DNA of 64,000 bases from assembly GCA_025200525.1 (NCBI GenBank), contig CM045770.1, positions 81,275,347 through 81,339,346 of the forward strand, given 5' to 3'. Shown piece by piece: positions 1 through 12,014 of the stretch. The position numbers were made by a program, and so were the translations under genes. The notes beneath the pieces were generated by a model. That model made no database searches, had not been told where the DNA came from, and was given only the letters and a program-made list of their open reading frames with translations. Within the stretch, counting starts at the first letter, position 1. Each line of letters starts with the position of its first letter. The DNA is from Camellia lanceoleosa. Lineage: Eukaryota > Streptophyta > Magnoliopsida > Ericales > Theaceae.

Positions 1-60
1 AACATTAGTTACTGGCCATCACGATACTTAACCCTTGGGTACGGGGCGCGGGTCGTGACA
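1..60 (+). mobile_element. 3' tip of an off-window Ty3/gypsy LTR
   Basis: The first 60 bases end in GGGTCGTGACA. The complete solo LTR at 55140-57615 ends with the same bases. From position 61 the sequence switches abruptly into the middle of a copia LTR, whose full copy at 6627-7256 is continuous across that point. I read this as the downstream end of a gypsy LTR inserted into the copia LTR. Its other end and the matching target-site copy (expected ATACA) lie outside the window. Confidence 0.6.
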
Positions 61-263
61 ATACACAATTCCCAAAACCTCATTCATGAGGCCATCTTTA
101 TGAGACAATTTCTCATTCAATTCTCAATAGTTTTTTGTCATTCTTTATGTAGTGTAAAAACCTTGTTACAAAAATCTAAACTCATTTAATCCCACCTCAA
201 CCAATGGTTGGGACCTACTTTAATTTCACATTAAAGTTTACCAAAAATCCATTTTTTCCAACA
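61..263 (-). repeat. Copia 3' LTR, truncated
   Basis: About 203 bp match the distal part of the LTR at 6627-7256, sharing ACACAATTCCCAAAACC, AATGGTTGGGACCTAC and the terminal CCAACA. The rest of this LTR is displaced outside the window by the gypsy insertion ending at base 60. Confidence 0.9.
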
Positions 264-820
264 ATCTCCCACATGAATAAAAATTGACCAAATAAGAAAA
301 ACGGACAACATTAATAACAAAGACTCGGAGAGAGAGCACACAGACTAACCCTGCATCAGAAAAGGTAGTTGTTGGCCTTGAACCTTTCGTAGTGACAACC
401 TATCGGATTTACTGGCTAACCAGTGAACATGATGTCTTGAACTGTTCTGCCATTTGTGTAAACCGAGACAATAGACCTCACACAGAAGTTAGCCCAACCA
501 TTGTTCTTGTTCTCACTTGTGTGTCCGATATGGCCCTGGAAGACTAGCCTGGTTCAGTGAGTGGTTTTAAAGAATTCGGCCTTACCAATTCTTAAAGAAG
601 CGGCCCCACTACGCACTCACATAGGTGACCTATATAAGGTATCTCATTATACCATGGTTGACTATCATATCACTTAGGTTATTAAAAGCATTAGCTTAAC
701 CTTTTACCCCCATCGGGTATCACTGTACAAAGGAATAGGTAAGAGGATTTGCCTCTTCAATGACTCATCCATTACACGAAATTAGGTTGTCCCTTTGAAC
801 CTAGATCTTGGGACCTCCAG
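264..820 (-). other. Copia polypurine tract and 3' non-coding region
   Basis: Immediately inside the 3' LTR the minus strand reads TTCATGTGGGAGAT followed by TGTTGG. This is the polypurine tract that primes plus-strand synthesis in copia elements. From there to the end of RNase H I see no coding potential beyond pol read-through. Confidence 0.75.
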
Positions 821-1480
821 TCAACTAGGTTGGGTTTTCCGTTCCGGTAACATTACTAAAGGCCTTAACCCCATTTCTCTTGACGACGTTTCTACTAACT
901 CTCGAGTTAACCGTTTGGTTAGAGGATCCGCAATGTTGTCCTTAGACTTTACATAGTTTAGAGAGACAATTCCTTTAGAGAGTAGTTGTTGTATGGAATT
1001 ATGTCTACGACGGATATGTCTAGACTTTCCATTATACATATGACTCTGTGCCTGTCCAATCGCCGATTGATTATCGCAATGAATACAGATAGCAGGCACA
1101 GGTTTTGGCCAACGTGGAATATTCTCAACGAACTGGCGAAGCCATTCAGCCTCTTCAGTTGCTTTATCCAACGCAATAAACTCAGATTCCATCGTTGATC
1201 TCGATATACACATTTGCTTGGAAGATTTCTAAGACACGGCTGCCCCTCCGAGGGTAAACACATAACCACTAGTGGATTTGGAGTCTTTTATATCAGATAT
1301 CCAGTTAGCGTCACTATACCTTTCTAGTACCGCTGGGTATCTGGTATAATGCAGCCTATAATCCCGGGTCTAGCGTAGATAACCTAACACCCGCATAATG
1401 CCTCTCCAATGAGTGGCATTAGGATTACTCGTATCTACTAAGCCTGCTAATAGAGTAGGCTACATCCTGCCTTGTACAAC
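821..1480 (-). pseudogene. Copia RNase H domain, C-terminal end of pol
   Basis: The longest open piece (821-1213) begins with MCISRSTMESEFIALDKATE, the copia RNase H block that contains the conserved SSTEAE-type segment. Upstream, in another frame (about 1220-1320), comes a [24 protein letters not shown] stretch, also diagnostic, with a stop in place of one residue. The domain degrades the RNA strand of the RNA:DNA hybrid during reverse transcription. Frame changes and stops show that it is inactive. Confidence 0.85.
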
Positions 1481-1622
1481 TCATCAGATAGATCAAACTT
1501 CCAATGACCCGAGAATATTCTAGTTGAGAGACACTTTCACCATTATTCTTGGTCAAATGTAAACTCACGTTTACCGGTGTCCTAGACACACTTGTATCTG
1601 ATTTACTAAATTTCTCAAGTAT

Positions 1623-2411
1623 CTACTCAACATAGTGAAACTGAGAAAGTACAATACCACTAGATGTTCTGGTAATTTTAATACCTAGAATGACATCTGC
1701 AAGGCCTATATCTTTCATGTCAAACTTTAAGTTTAACAATCTCTTGGTAGTTCGAACCATTTCATCATTACTACCAACAATGAGTATGTTGTCTACGTAT
1801 AGACACAAAATGACATAACCTCTGTCAGTGCATTTAACATATATGCACTTGTCACACTCATTGATTCTAAACCTATTTGATAATATAGCATTGTCAAACT
1901 TCTTATGCCATTACTTAGGCGCTTGTTTCAAACCATATAATGACTTGACAAGCTTACAGACTTTCTTATTTTTCCCTAGAGCTGAAAACCCCTCGGGTTG
2001 TTCCATATAGATTTCTTTATCTAAATCTCTATTTAAGAAAGTTGTCTTTACATCTATCTGATGTATCTCTAGACCACGTAAAACGGCTATCGCAATCACC
2101 ATGCGAATGGGTGTAATTCTTGTCATAAGTGAATACGTATCAAAGTAATCCAGGCCTTTTCGCTGCCTGTATCCTTTGATTACTAGTCTAGCTTTATATT
2201 TATCAATTGACCCATCAGTCTTCATCTTTCTTCTAAAGATCCACGTACTTCCTAAGGCCTTACTGCTTGGGGGTAGATCAACTAACTCCCAAGTATGATT
2301 TTGTAAAATGGAGTTAATTTCGCTTTTAATAGCTTTTTTCCATAAGGGACTTTCTGGTGAAGTCACCGCTTCATGGAAAGTTCGAGGTTCTCTCTGTAAC
2401 ATATAAGTCAA
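1623..2411 (-). pseudogene. Copia reverse transcriptase fragments
   Basis: Two pieces are visible. At 1911-2411 the N-terminal RT part contains LGSTWIFRRKMKTDGSI, KARLVIKGY and IHQIDVKTTFLN, where the family normally has DVKTAFLNG. At 1623-1808 comes the catalytic block CLYVDNILIVGS. Copia RT has YVDD here, so the second metal-binding aspartate is Asn in this copy. The two pieces are in different frames, with a stop near 1910 (a QAPKQW-like stretch is interrupted). The protein would copy element RNA into cDNA, but this copy cannot. Confidence 0.9.
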
Positions 2412-2549
2412 GAAGTCCAGGCCAAAGGACTTGGTAGTCCTAGCCCTCTTGCTCCTTCTCGGCTCATCTACTTCCTCATCTTGATCATCTGCTTGATCAT
2501 TATCTTGATCATTATCTTTAAGTTTCTTCTTAGAACTTTGATCCTCTCC

Positions 2550-3589
2550 TTAGGTTCGGCAAAAAAATGTCTCTTCAAAGAAAGACACATTCCTTGACTC
2601 CATTATGGTATTCTTGTAGATATCTGAAATATCAAACTTGTGCACAAAAAACCTATATGCACTACTATTATGTGCATAACCAATGAATATACAATCCACA
2701 ATTTTCGGACCTATCCTAACCCGCTTAGGTGTAGGTACCGCCACTTTTACAAAACACTCCCACATTCATAGGAAATTATAAGAAGGCTTCCAGCTTTTTC
2801 ATAACTCATATGGAGTCTTGTCTACTTTCTTCTGAGGGATTCTATTTAGAATGTAATTCGCAAAGAGAATTACTTCCTCCCACAAGTTCTGTGGCAATCT
2901 AGAACTTAGCAACATTGCATTCATCATCTCCTTTAGCGTCCTATTCTTCCGTTCAGCAACCCTATTTGACTGAGGAGAATAATGCGTCATGGTTTGGTGG
3001 ATAATCCCGGATTGAGTACAAATCTCAATAAACAGTGATTCACACCACCACGATCATTTCTTAAAGCCTTAATCTTGCGGCCTAATTAATTCTCAACTTC
3101 ATTCTTATAAAGAATAAATTTGTCAATAGCCTCATCTTTGCTTTTGAGCAACTAGACATAACAATACTTAGTGTGATCATCAACAAAAGTGATGAAGTAT
3201 TTATTGCCACCACATGATTGTATAAACTTTGAGTCACACACATCACTATGCACTAAGTCCAATGGCTCTGAACTTCTTTCAATAGAATGAAACGAAGATC
3301 TTGTCAACTTCACTTCAACACAAGTCTCACACTTGTGTTTTGGATTAATCTTAAAAGATGGTATGTGATCTAACTTGATTAATTTATGTAAAGATTCAAA
3401 GTTTACATGTCCTAGTCTACTATGCCACAAATTAGAAGACTCAAGCATGTAAGCAGAAGAAGATGTATCTTTATTCATCTTTGGGATAACAGTCATTACA
3501 TTGAGTATAAACATACCCCCCAACATATAACCCTTACCTACATACACTTCGCTCTTGGTCAAAACGACCTTGTCGGATTCAAAAACCAT
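2550..3589 (-). pseudogene. Copia integrase with GAG-pre-integrase domain
   Basis: At 3152-3589 the minus strand has LWHSRLGHVNFESLHKL (the GAG-pre-integrase HHCC region) followed by CETCVEVKLTRSSFHS and the integrase core start DVCDSKFIQSCGGNKYF. Near 3050-3070 lies an ALRNDRGG-like block with the second catalytic Asp. At 2799-2990 comes YSPQSNRVAERKNRTLKEM with the catalytic Glu, and at 2550-2765 IDCIFIGYAHNSSAYRF-type C-terminal sequence. Integrase joins element cDNA to host DNA. The three open pieces are separated by stops and frameshifts. Confidence 0.9.
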
Positions 3590-4907
3590 GCGAAAACCAT
3601 GTTTAAACCATGTTTGCTCAGAACAGACCCTGAGACAAGATTCTTACGAATGTCTAGAACATACAGGACTTTGTTCAAGGTTAGCTCCTTTCCTGAAGTC
3701 AACTTCAAAACCACCTTTCCTTTCCCCTCAACAATCGAGGTAGCAGAGTTTTCCATAAACAACTTCTCACCATTTGTAACCAGCTTGAAAGTTGTAAACA
3801 GCTTTTTCTCGGAATAGATGTGGCGTGTAGCCCCAATATCAATCCACCATTCTCTTGGGTTTAAACCCACCAGATTTACCTCAGAGACAATGGCAGACAA
3901 GTGCATATCATCTTCCTCATGGGAGTGCTCTTGTATATCTACCATATGAGCACGAGGTTTGGTCTTGTATGGCTTCTTCTGCTTGTGGCAGTCACTAGCC
4001 CGATGCCCCTCACTACCACAGTTGTAGCACTTCCCTAAGAACCGATAACTAGGTTCTTGTGGCTTGTATGCTGACTTCTTTGCAACACCATCCTTTGGCC
4101 CCAGCTTTGATCCCTTGTTCACAGGAGGCTTTTTCCTCACCCCAGAAGATTTGCCATTCTCAATGACATTGGCCTTCATAGAGGAGGTACTCCCTCATTT
4201 CTTTCTATTATCCTCCTCAATTCGGAGTCAGACAATCAGTTTGTCAATGGACATTTCCTTGTGCTTATGCTTTAAGTAGTTCTTAAAGTCCTTCCAACCA
4301 TTGGGAAGTTTCTCAATGATCACAACAACTTGGAATGACTCGTTCAACGGCATCCCCTTAGCATGAATCTCATGCAAGATCACTTAGAACTCTTGGACTT
4401 GGCTTATCACAGTTTTTGAATTGATCATTTTAAAGTCTAGGAACCGGCAAACTACAAATTTCTTTGACCCGGCGTCCTCAGCCTTGTATTTCTTGTCTAG
4501 AGATTCCCATAACTCCTTTGCTGAGCTCTTGGCACAAAACACACTGTATAGTGAGTCTGCCAAGCCATTGAACACATAGTTCCGGCAGAGATAGTCTATC
4601 TGCTTCCATGTGTCAAGCGCCATGACTTTCTGCCTGTCTGGCTCATTCTTTGCCACAACTGGAGGATCCTTGCTCAAAACCTTTGCAAGGTTCAGTGTGG
4701 TCAAGTAGAACAGCATCTTTTGCTGTTATCTCTTGAAGTTCACCCCAGCAAATTTCTCTGGCGCTCATGATGACTGAGCGGTCCTCCCAGAATGGTCGGA
4801 GTAACACTAGGGTGGACCACAGTAGTAGGGGTTGGCAACCCAGTTGCCTTGGGGTTCAGATCCCTACTAACGTTAGCAGTAGCAGCAGCATCAGTGATAG
4901 TTGCCAT
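3559..4907 (-). pseudogene. Copia gag and start of protease
   Basis: The probable start is the ATG at 4907-4905, beginning MATITDAAATANVSRD, after which a frameshift leads into APEKFAGVNFKR and then the open piece 4384-4716 (a UBN2/retrotran_gag region with [19 protein letters not shown]). The next piece, 3559-4179, carries a CX2CX4HX4C nucleic-acid-binding knuckle ([14 protein letters not shown]). It is followed by the retropepsin active-site region [12 protein letters not shown], where the family usually has DTGA; Ile replaces Thr. Gag forms the virus-like particle and protease cuts the polyprotein. At least two frameshifts break the reading frame. Confidence 0.88.
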
Positions 4908-6610
4908 TTCTGAAAATTACCCCAGAATATCATGTTCTGTGTTTTTAAAAAATTAAACTTAACACTAGAAAATCCCATAGTCGAAAAGTTAATTCAAAAT
5001 TAGTCTCACCACTAAACCTAGAATCGAACATGGTCAAGAATGTTCCTAGGAAGACTGGAGGGGTCACAATGTCCCACTTAAAACCCAGTTAACCTTTTGA
5101 CAAAATTTTCAAGAGCATGTTGACTCTTAGTCCGTAAGAAACAATTTTTAAAATTAAATTTTCCAAGGGATGAACTAGGTTAACACAAACCAAAGTCCAA
5201 CACTTACAAACAATTTAAAAATTGCTAACCAAATTACAAGTAATATAAAACATTGCTACAAATCTAAACAAAAGTAAACCAATCCAATTGAGGATTATAA
5301 GTAGTCCATTCCAAAATTCGTTTCGACGCTTAGGTATTTCTGTAAAGAAAGTTAGTAGAAATACAAAGCAGTGAATTAGAAAAAACTTGTACTTAACCAT
5401 TCAAACACTATATAACGAATGACAACATTAAGTAAACATTAAAATGCTATATAAGTTACACCAATTAAATAAAACTCCATAATTAAATTGATAATGTAAT
5501 TTATACAATAAACAAGTACATACATAGACAAGTTACAAAACTTTTTAATTCAAATAATCAAATTAAACTTTATTGTCATGAGTTATATATTAACAAAGCT
5601 TATAACTCCTAACTAATTGAATTAAATACTAGGAAAGAGTTACACATGAGTTTAATTCACAATAAACATGCAAATAAGTCTAACAATTAAAATTATGCAA
5701 ATATCCTAGAAAATAATAAGCATGAACAAATTAAATCTAGAAAATAAATAACATTTAAATAAATATATATTCCTGTGTTTATTTAATTTTTTTTTAGGAA
5801 GCAAGTGACATGTAAAAATTATAGAAAACTAGAAGCAAATCATGCACATTTGTTAAACTGAACAACTATTGAATATAACCACTAATCAGTAGCCTTAAGC
5901 ATATATATAAAAAAATATTTTATTTTATTTTATAAACAAACTTTATACCGTGTATGATGGACCCACATGGAAAACAACACAACACCAATGCTATTAAATT
6001 GATCATAAAAATCACACATACCATTACATATATGAATTTACTAATCTAAACATGGAATTTATAATGATAAATTTATATATGTAATCAGTGGCATATCAAA
6101 CCAATTTAAAATTGAAAATCAAGTAGCAATCAACATGGAAAAATCAGTAGACTATTTTTTTCATTATTTTCCTCGTGAATTACAGTGGACTATTATATGC
6201 TACAAGAAATCTAGAACACATAAAACAATAGCATGCATATATAGTCCTAGATATCTATAAATAAAAGCCATTCTAAGCACATTACATATAAGAAACAGTG
6301 TGTTCAGGTACACCAATCTTGAAAATAATAAACAGAAGCATGCAAATAATAAACAGAAGCATGCAAATATATATTGTTCCGATTTTATTGCCTTTTTTCC
6401 CTAAGTACTAGCAGTAACAAAACTAATGTTAATTAATCTATTACAAAACGTATAGATAAACCTAATATGTTTTAAGTTTGTTGGTCATAAATGCTAATTA
6501 AACGAAACAAATAGATTAAAAATTAATCAGTTAACTTACATAACATGAATCATGATTAACCGAAATACAAATGGAATTGAAATATTGAAAACAAGGGAGC
6601 AAACCAAATT
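4908..6610 (-). other. Copia 5' leader, AT-rich and unusually long
   Basis: About 1.7 kb lie between the primer-binding site and the gag ATG. It is very AT-rich and has no credible ORF. A 21-bp direct duplication (AATAATAAACAGAAGCATGCA) lies at about 6324-6367. Copia leaders are usually a few hundred bases at most, so an old inserted fragment is possible, but I could not delimit one. Confidence 0.6.
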
Positions 6611-6623
6611 ATGTGTGATACCA
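6611..6623 (-). promoter_or_regulatory. Primer-binding site, initiator tRNA-Met
   Basis: The minus strand reads TGGTATCACACAT three bases inside the 5' LTR. The first eight bases match the usual plant PBS complementary to initiator tRNA-Met (TGGTATCAGAGC), and later positions have drifted. Confidence 0.8.
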
Positions 6624-6626
6624 TAG

Positions 6627-7256
6627 TGTTCTTAAAACAGATTAGCCGCCTCACCGTATGTGTTGGAGGAACGTCGACTTCTGTCTCCCAGGATAAGATG
6701 GCTTAAACCGGCTAACTCAGAAGCACCTTCTGTTAGCTTTGGCGAACCGACAATGGTAGCACTCTCTCACACAGGAAGAAAATTGTAAACACAAGCAGAC
6801 TGACTATATAATTCTGGAAGGGAAAAGCTGTTTCTAAACCAAAAGAGATGGGTCTCCTTTTATGCACCATGGGAGAGAGAAGAGGAGCCTCTAGCCATGA
6901 AGGCTATCATCTAAGGCTGGCCACAAATGACCATTACTCTTGCAAAACTACTGGAGTAATGGACCAAAATTGATGGGAGAAAATATCTGATATATATATT
7001 TTCTATATACACAAGTGTGTATTTCTGCCACAATCAATGTGGGATTGGTAGTTATACACAATTCCCAAAACCTCATTCATAAAGCCATCTTTATGAGACA
7101 ATTTCTCATTCAATTCTCAGTGGTTTTTGGTCATTATTTATGTGGTGTAAAGACCTTATTACAAAGAATCTAAACCCATTTAACTCACCTCAACCAATGG
7201 TTGGGACCTACTTTAATTTCACATTAAAGTTTACCAAAAACCTATTTTTTCCAACA
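6627..7256 (-). repeat. Copia 5' LTR, full length (630 bp)
   Basis: On the minus strand it begins TGTTGGAAAAAATAGG and ends AAGAACA. A TATA-like GCATAAAAGG sits at about 6856-6865 (minus), placing transcription start roughly 370-400 bases into the LTR. The distal 200 bp match the truncated 3' LTR at 61-263. Confidence 0.9.
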
Positions 7257-7551
7257 ATAACATTGATTAAATTTTAGTTTAGAAAATATTTCTCCTTTTA
7301 AAATTAAAAAATATTTTTTGCTCAAATAAATTTATTTTTCGTTGATTACAAAAATATTTTTTATTATATCAAACATAAAAAAAAATATGAAAAATATTTT
7401 TTAAAGAATATTTTATGTTCAAATAAATGGAGGATAAAAGAAAGGGGAAAAAAGAAGAAGAAATCTGATTTAGTAAATAGGAGAGAAAGAAAGATCAGAT
7501 AAATTAAAAACATAGGAAATAAATTGAACAAAAATAAATAAATACAAATTA
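7257..7551. other. AT-rich spacer between copia element and viral relic
   Basis: About 300 bp of AT-rich, purine-rich DNA with homopolymer runs and no coding signal. It is either host DNA flanking the viral integrant or decayed viral sequence. Confidence 0.4.
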
Positions 7552-8703
7552 ATGAAATGTTCCTTTCTCGCTAGTTTTTTATTTCCTAGTAGAAATATTT
7601 TTCCTGAGCTAGCCCAAAAGTATATACCAAATGAAGAGATAGCAAATACTTCTTTAGAAGATTTTGAATTAGAAGAAAAATGTGACTCTTGGAGCGTAGA
7701 AGAATTTCAACAAATTGTTAACTTAGAATTAATTCTTGTAAAAATAGGAAAGCTAAAGCAAAAACCAATATACAAAAGAACAAAAAATGATTTAGATGAA
7801 ATAATAAGATTAGCTGAAACGACAGAAATTTTAGAAGAACAGCCCATGAAATACTGGGAAAGAAATAAAGTTTTAGCTAGTATAGATATAAAAAATAAAG
7901 ACTATAGGATTACATCAGCACAAATAGATCATACACCAGCAGATATAGAAGAATTTAGAATACAGATTTAGGAGTAATTCGACCTAGTAATAGTCCACAT
8001 AGAAGCGCCGCATTTATGGTAAGAAATCATGCGGAGATAAAAAAAAGGAAAATCTAGAATGGTTATAAATTATAAAAGATTAAATGATAACACAGAAGAT
8101 GATAAATACAATATACCAGATAAAAATCAGCTTATAAATGGAATACAGACGGTAAGAATATTTAGCAAATTTGATTGTAAGTCAGGTTTTTGAAAAATAA
8201 AAATGGAAAAGGAAAACATACCTTGGATAGCCTTTTGTTGCCCACGAGAACATTATGAATGGTCAGTCATGCCTTTTGGACTTAAAAATGCACCTTCCAT
8301 ATTTCAGCGTAAAATAGGTAGTATATTCAACAAATATAGGTTTGTATTGGTGTATATAGATGATATATTAGTATTTAGCCCAGATAAAAATAGTCACATA
8401 GATTATTTATATATAGTATTAGAAGAATTTATAAACAATGGAATAATAATTAGTAAAAGAAAAATGGTATTGAATAAACCTCATATAGAATTTTTAGGAA
8501 TGGAGTTAGGAGATGGAAAAATCAAACTACAACCTCACATAGTAAAGAAAATTTTAGATTACCCAGATGAATTAGACGATACAAAATAACTTCAAACATT
8601 TTTAGGAATTCTAAATTATGCACGGATGTACATTCCTAACCTTAGTAATATAATAGGACCTCTATATAGCAAGACTACACCTACAGGACAAAAATATTTT
8701 AAT
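7552..8703 (+). pseudogene. Endogenous caulimovirid: reverse transcriptase (left half of integrant)
   Basis: 7552-7971 is the linker just before RT (MKYWERNKVLASIDIKNKDY, a block of the Caulimoviridae polymerase). 8060-8700 is RT itself, with the motifs [33 protein letters not shown], the catalytic YIDDILVFS and EFLGMELGDGKIKLQPHI, then the [15 protein letters not shown] block at the C-terminal end. The last two are typical of plant pararetroviruses, not of gypsy elements. Breaks: stops at 7969-7971, 8191-8193 and 8587-8589, and a local double frameshift at about 7968-8050. The sequence stops in mid-domain at 8703, where element D was inserted, and resumes at 38606. The genus is uncertain (petuvirus/florendovirus-like by feel). 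Confidence 0.92.
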
Positions 8704-9239
8704 TGTGGGTGTTGATTTCTGATCACACAACCAAAGGGGAAACTCAGTTGGAGAGCACCGACAGAATAGATTAAGTCCAACAACCTGTAACAAGAAGATG
8801 AGAATTCGACGGTGGTTCGTCCACCCAGGGGCACTCCGATGATCAAGTTAGTAATCTATATTTCTCAAAGATAGCAAATTGTTCTTAAACTCATAAAAAA
8901 TGACTTACCTCAGACCCACGAGGGTGCTTGCTTTTATAACCAGCAGTCACCTGATCTCATTAGAAGCCTTACTTCAATGGACTTAAGCTCAATGCTCATC
9001 CTGAACCTTTATCTAGACAAAGATAAACTCTTCTTGAGCCTTATCTTTATCCAAACTAAGATCCTCCCCTATTCTAGGACTCTTATCCGTTATCTGCTTA
9101 TCTCAGATTCTGGTATCTCCGCAGATTACCTCAGCATAGCCGAAATCATCTCAACGCACAACCAAGCCACATGGCATCTCGGCTAACACTTCGGTGTCAC
9201 CTTAGCCACGTGCTGTCATTCACAAAATACATCCCCACA
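8704..9239 (-). repeat. Element D 3' LTR
   Basis: A 536-bp LTR homologous throughout to 38066-38600. The minus strand has TATAAAA at 8932-8938, followed by GCAAGCACCCTCGTGGG, a plausible promoter and start region present in both copies. The abundant CCTCGG/GCCGA-type motifs match the internal style of this element. Confidence 0.92.
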
Positions 9240-9252
9240 ACTGCCCCCCCGG
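9240..9252 (-). other. Element D polypurine tract
   Basis: The minus strand reads CCGGGGGGGCAGT directly before the LTR start TGTGGGG. This is the plus-strand primer expected at the inner edge of the 3' LTR, and it fixes the element's orientation as minus. Confidence 0.75.
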
Positions 9253-9994
9253 TTCTATTACCTCAGCAATCTGAGGTGATGGAACCTACATCATTTTCCA
9301 TATAGCATGTCGGTTAAAATCTTATTTCTTCTCCACGACTGAGATCATATCGTCGACTTCAAGTACCTAGCACTCAACTGTCCACTTTATCAAGGGTCAA
9401 GAACCAAGAATCAAGTTCTTTAAATATCCCAGCCAAGGTTATTGCCTCATTACTTCAAGAACTTCAAGAGTTCTAACTGCGCATGAGCTGTCACGCATGG
9501 TTCGTTTCAACTGTTTCATACACATGTCCTTTCCTTACTGGTTCGTACCTGACACGCGCCATTAGAGTGCGTCATTTCTGCCCACGCCGCCTGAAAAGGA
9601 CTTCGTCCAAGGAACTTCATTACGTTTTGCCGCCTTTTCGCATGTTTGACAAAACTCTTTCTTTCTCTCTCTATCTCTTCACTTCTCATCCTCGCATCCT
9701 ATCTCTGTGCTCAAGTTTTCTCTCTCTAGACTGCTAAAACTCCATTGCTGCTTCTTCGAGCTTTCTATAACTGCTTTGTCCACCGCCTCCGGCGAGGCAT
9801 CCATTATTCTGCTCCTGTGCATGTCAGCGTCTGACTCTGGCGAGTATTGTTCCAACATCATTTTCTCGGCCTTGCTTAGTAATTTCTCTAATTTTTTTAT
9901 TTCTTCTTTCAGTTTCTTACTGTCCTTCAAGCATGCCCTTGTTTGTGCAATATCTTTGTTCTTGGACTTTCATTGCATTGTATCTGTAGTTACT
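9253..9994. other. Element D region upstream of the antisense gene; small minus-strand ORF
   Basis: This stretch lies between D's polypurine tract and element C. The plus strand is CT-rich (9655-9735) and could be promoter or 5' UTR for the antisense gene that starts at 16336. The minus strand holds an 83-codon ORF at 9679-9930 (MKDSKKLKEEIKKLEKLLSK...) with a strong coiled-coil pattern and an acidic tail. I do not recognise it. If real, its upstream part would lie beyond element C near 15864-16043. Confidence 0.35.
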
Positions 9995-12014
9995 TGTCAC
10001 GACCCAAACCCGCCCCTAAAAGTTTGGCATCATGACCGGTCAGTAATACTAGATTACCACAGGCCGTCCTGTACGAAACATAAATAAAACGGGGCTCGCG
10101 GAAACGAAAACTAAATGCCAATAGTCCAAAGAGCTGTGCATATATATGAACATACATTTACATGCCCAAAATATGTTAATTTACCCACTACAGTACAAAA
10201 CATGTATCAAAAGTTCATATACAAAATATATATGTACATGCCACCAAATACAACTGAAACAAAACTCATACGGCCTTCCAGGCCTAGCCCCAGCTCGGGG
10301 GCACCATGACTCGGGTAGGCTTTCAAAACGGCGGCTCGACTCGGACTCCGCCTAGGCTTGGCTCCCAGAATGCTTACCTATAAATACATAAATACAAACA
10401 ATGAGCTAAAGCTCAGCAAGTAACATTAACGTAAAGGGGTTAGTGAACGAACTCCAACATTTCATAGAAATCCGTAAAACATAGCATTCATAACATGATC
10501 ATAGTCATCTCATAAGAACATACATAATGGCATACTCCATAGAACATAACATGTGTCGACTAACGACTAGAGTAACCAGTCCCGGACACCGATTAAACAC
10601 ATACCGAGATCTCGTAAACTGGTCATGGGTTTGTCCTTCCATGTCGTCCCCCATGACTAAAGCGCATGGGCCTGCATGTTCTCGCCCCCACGATTGAACT
10701 ATCTATGGATGCCATACTAGATTCAGAATCAGGACATTCGTTCACGGTTTAAAAATCACATTTCATAAACATATCATATCGTATAGCATTTCGTATAACA
10801 ATTCAAATACGTTGCATATTAACATAACTTTACAGAAATGTTACTCACAGTGGGTTTCCAAAACCGGTTGCACGGTCTTCACCTCTTGACCTGCAATTAA
10901 CAACATTATAACACATTTCCTTAACATTCATCATCAATAAATCATATCATTCATGCCATTACATTCTTCTTTACTTCATTTCATGCTCAATCTAATCTTT
11001 CTTTACTTTAATTCATGCTCGTGAGATGCTAAATGATGCAATTAACATGTTAAAATCACGTAAAACAACTTCCCAAACTTTTCCTGAAAATAAGTCCTTC
11101 CGCTCGAGCGGACTGCACAATTTCCCCAAAACTGCTGAGAGGCCGATTTCTACGCTCGAGCGGGATTCACTCCGCTCGAGCGGAACATGCAAAAATCCAA
11201 AACTCTGATTCTTCTTCTAAGCTTCATCCTTTCATCCTTTCCTTTGAAACATTAACTTTCAATTTTATGAAATCAAAGCTCAAAACCATTGATCAACAAC
11301 ATGATTTAATCATCAAACCTCAACACAAAGCCCATATAGATCATAGATAAGATTAAACCCATGAACTAAGATGAAAAACCATGAACATATACATACAAGC
11401 TTCATATCTCTATATCCATGGAGGTTCTACCTCAAATTGACCAACTATAACCATGAATCATCAATTTATGCCATGCATGCTCAAATTAAACATATATCCC
11501 CTTCAATCCTCTTATTTAACATGAGATCATTGATGAACCAACCTTAATTGAAGGAAATATAAAGGAATTCTTACCTTGATTGCTAAGTTGAAGAAACTAA
11601 GCTTGATTTCCTCTTCTTTTCTCTTGGTTTCTCTCTTCTCCCCCGAATTCTCTCTCTCTCTCTCTTTCTCTAGATTTTTCTTTTCTTTGTTGAGTCAATA
11701 ATGGGTCAAAACCTTATCTATAAGACATATATATCATAAATAAACCATTGTGCCATACACTCAAGCCAAACAAGACTTAGCGATTCAGACGAAATTTAGT
11801 CCTCAATTTATTTTCTCAAATGGTTCTAAAAATTCCCGGTATCACATAGGCGTGTTCAATTTCGTTTTCTGAAGCCATTACGGTTGTCAATTTAGGTCCC
11901 AAAGTCGTAATTCCAAAAGATATTTTTCTAAGTCAAACAGAAAATTCCCAATTAATTCATATTAATGCGTAATTAATTACCGATAATTGTGGCGTACATT
12001 TCGAGGTCATTACA
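9995..12014 (-). repeat. Element C 3' LTR
   Basis: On the plus strand it begins TGTCACGACCCAAACC and ends GAGGTCATTACA. It contains two perfect 14-bp palindromes TCCGCTCGAGCGGA (11099-11112 and 11171-11184) and an imperfect third copy of the core (11153-11162). Small ORFs inside, such as 10115-10355, recur in the other LTR and carry no domain. Confidence 0.95.

Larger units (their letters stand above)
61..7256 (-). mobile_element. Degenerate Ty1/copia LTR retrotransposon
   Basis: A full copia layout is read on the minus strand: 5' LTR (6627-7256), primer-binding site, long leader, gag, protease, integrase, reverse transcriptase, RNase H, polypurine tract and a truncated 3' LTR (61-263). Integrase lies upstream of reverse transcriptase, the order that defines Ty1/copia. 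Coding is broken by many stops and frameshifts, so the copy is dead. The target-site copy on the right would be ATAAC (7257-7261). The left one is lost because another element interrupts the 3' LTR at base 60/61. The lineage looks Tork/TAR-like but is not certain. Confidence 0.93.

Noticed and set aside
10115..10355. Small plus-strand ORFs in element C, repeated at 13950-14190
   Set aside because: They lie in the LTRs, opposite to the element's transcription, have no domain, and are duplicated only because LTRs are.
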